NCBI GenBank assembly: GCA_021732945.1
Contig: JAKFWB010000586.1
Coordinates: forward strand, 1-8,341
Source of the DNA: Porphyrobacter sp.
GTDB taxonomy: Bacteria > Pseudomonadota > Alphaproteobacteria > Sphingomonadales > Sphingomonadaceae
Reading direction: 5' to 3'
DNA: 8,341 nucleotides
The position numbers and the translations under genes were made by a program. Positions 7,163-8,341 of the stretch are shown piece after piece; position 1 is the first letter of the stretch; each line of letters starts with the position of its first letter. The notes beneath the pieces were generated by a model. That model saw only the letters and a program-made list of their open reading frames with translations, searched no databases and had not been told where the DNA came from.

Positions 7163-7650
7163 GCTGCGTCCCTATAAAGCGCTGGCTGCGCGGCGATCAC
7201 ATCCCCCGAAGCGCCGTCATCCCATGGAAACAGACCGTCAACAGCACCGGGCCATACTATCTGGTAAAACTCTTCCACTTCCTGACCGCGCTGCGAACGA
7301 TGATACCACAATGCCCAACCGAGATGTTCTTTGATCGCATTCAGACCGATACAACGTCGCGCGATGCAATCATGGCCTTCGATCAAACCCTGAATTCTTA
7401 GCCCATCAGCTAACTGAAGGCCCTCCGCGCACTGCCGGTAAATACCGTTGATCATGGAATGCATCAGCTCAAGCCGAAGGCCAGAAACAAGCACTTCCGG
7501 CTGCTCCACACTCACTGGCAAACCAACAGAATAGGCAAAATCCGGCACATCGCCTTCGTTGTCGAAGACCTTTATGATATGGCAACCATGCTCGGCGATA
7601 TCGTCGAGGCATTTCTGCTCAGCTGGATCAAGTGACGCTTGATCGCTCAC
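7159..7650 (-). CDS. DUF4262 family protein inserted in the dcw operon
   Basis: A 163-residue soluble protein with no signal peptide or membrane segment. It shows the pattern I associate with the uncharacterised DUF4262 family: DFAYSVGL (37-44), PEVLVSGL (51-58), a central helix with MHSMINGIYR (63-72), and QIVWPGAVDGLFPWD (130-144). No function is known and I assign none. Five cysteines are present (14, 23, 74, 95, 100) but form no metal-binding motif. I chose the GTG at 7650 because it overlaps the murB stop as GTGA, giving a coupled start; an in-frame ATG at 7677 (MGNSESGAA extra) is possible but lies inside murB. The stop overlaps the ddl ATG as ATGA. Base composition is about 53% G+C by hand count, against 67-77% in sampled parts of ddl and murB, and it uses codons such as AGA, CTA, ATA and GTA, rare in a high-G+C genome. 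This suggests horizontal acquisition. Confidence 0.82.
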   Translation of the reverse strand: MSDQASLDPAEQKCLDDIAEHGCHIIKVFDNEGDVPDFAYSVGLPVSVEQPEVLVSGLRLELMHSMINGIYRQCAEGLQLADGLRIQGLIEGHDCIARRCIGLNAIKEHLGWALWYHRSQRGQEVEEFYQIVWPGAVDGLFPWDDGASGDVIAAQPALYRDAA

Positions 7651-8341
7651 GGCCGCCCCACTCTCTGAATTTCCCATTCGAGGCTGACGCCCGAATTGGC
7701 GTAGACCTTTTCGCGCACCAACTCGCCCAGCCCTTCGATGTCGGCGCTGGTGGCGGTGCCGGTGTTGATCAGGAAATTGGTGTGCTTTTCGCTCACTTGT
7801 GCGCCGCCCAAGGTCAGTCCCCGGCATCCGGCGGCATCGACCAGTTCCCATGCCTTGTGGCCAACCGGGTTCTTGAAGGTCGAACCGCCGGTCTTGGTGC
7901 GCAGTGGCTGCGATGCCTCGCGCGCGGCAGCGATGCGGTCCATTTCCGCGCCAATGGCGGCAGGATCGCCCGGCGTGCCGCGCAACTTCGCCGACACCAC
8001 AATCGCTCCGTCAGGCAGGGCCGAGTGGCGGTAGGTGTAGCCAATGTCGTCAACGTGCAGCGTCACCATCTCGCCTTCGGGCAGCAGGACGTCGCAGGTC
8101 ACCAGAATATCTGCGACCTCGCGCCCGTAAGCCCCGCCGTTCATCCGCACGAAGCCGCCGACCGTGCCGGGGATGCCGCGCAAGAATTCCAGCCCCGCAA
8201 TGCCATTATCGCGCGCTGTGGAGGCCACAAGAATCCCGCTCGCCCCGCCGCCGCAGGTCAGTTCATTGTCGCCCGTCACCGCGCAGCCCGCAAAGGCCTT
8301 GCCCAGCCGCACCACCACGCCCGGCACGCCGCCATCGCGGA
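7647..8341 (-). CDS. murB: UDP-N-acetylenolpyruvoylglucosamine reductase MurB, 3' part
   Basis: MurB is an FAD enzyme that uses NADPH to reduce UDP-GlcNAc-enolpyruvate to UDP-MurNAc in the cytoplasm, the second committed step of peptidoglycan synthesis. The reading frame is open to the right edge, so the N-terminal third is missing; about 230 C-terminal residues are visible. The first visible residues, RDGGVPGVVVRLGKAF, belong to the FAD-binding domain, so the GTG at 8327 is an internal Val codon, not a start. FAD-binding GIPGTVGG is at 8154-8177, followed by RMNGGAYG and YTYRHS, whose Arg matches a catalytic residue. GSTFKNP (7866-7886) carries the serine proton donor. The ending VSLEWEIQRVG contains the conserved C-terminal Glu. 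In related genomes murB usually lies next to ddl; here a DUF4262 gene starts within its stop codon (GTGA). Confidence 0.96.
   Translation of the reverse strand, partial: RDGGVPGVVVRLGKAFAGCAVTGDNELTCGGGASGILVASTARDNGIAGLEFLRGIPGTVGGFVRMNGGAYGREVADILVTCDVLLPEGEMVTLHVDDIGYTYRHSALPDGAIVVSAKLRGTPGDPAAIGAEMDRIAAAREASQPLRTKTGGSTFKNPVGHKAWELVDAAGCRGLTLGGAQVSEKHTNFLINTGTATSADIEGLGELVREKVYANSGVSLEWEIQRVGRP

Noticed and set aside
5873..7177. Plus-strand open frame (434 codons) spanning ftsQ and ddl
   Set aside because: Covers two well-recognised minus-strand genes and crosses their junction; no domain resemblance.
7651..7851. DUF4262 gene extended upstream to 7851
   Set aside because: The extension lies in another frame of murB, is Arg/His-rich and unlike the family; the GTG at 7650 overlapping the murB stop is better.
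8325..8327. GTG at 8327 as the start of murB
   Set aside because: The frame stays open upstream to the window edge and encodes the conserved RDGG segment, so this is an internal Val codon.

Overview
The window is about 65-70% G+C in the stretches I counted, except for one gene. Every gene I can support lies on the minus strand, so transcription runs from base 8341 towards base 1. Gene order and protein sequences point to an alphaproteobacterium, most likely a sphingomonad (Sphingomonadales, perhaps Erythrobacteraceae). The reasons are the long acidic FtsZ linker ending in an IPRFLGRQ peptide, the sphingomonad-like FtsA and YbjN-type proteins, and a SPOR protein rather than lpxC after ftsZ. 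The taxonomic call is inference, not a database result.

Layout in transcription order: murB (5' end outside the window), a small DUF4262 gene, ddlB, ftsQ, ftsA, a 157-base spacer with a candidate promoter and a perfect DnaA box, ftsZ, a 112-base spacer, a secreted TPR/SPOR-domain protein, a 174-base spacer, and the 5' part of a YbjN-type gene that runs off the left edge. The first six are the downstream half of a dcw (division and cell wall) cluster. From murB to ftsA the genes overlap or sit one base apart, as in a translationally coupled operon. ftsZ has its own leader, a strong Shine-Dalgarno sequence and probably its own promoter.

Functionally, MurB completes UDP-N-acetylmuramic acid and Ddl makes the D-Ala-D-Ala dipeptide for peptidoglycan precursors. 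FtsQ, FtsA and FtsZ build the divisome, and the SPOR protein probably binds septal peptidoglycan in the periplasm.

The most unusual item is the DUF4262 gene between murB and ddlB. Its G+C (263 of 492 bases by hand count, about 53%) and its rare codons mark it as foreign, yet it overlaps both neighbours by exactly four bases and so is fitted into an essential operon. Other points of interest are the DnaA box in the ftsZ promoter region, three FELS motifs in an unusually long FtsZ linker, and altered phosphate-loop residues in FtsA. I saw no RNA genes, insertion sequences, phage genes or CRISPR arrays.
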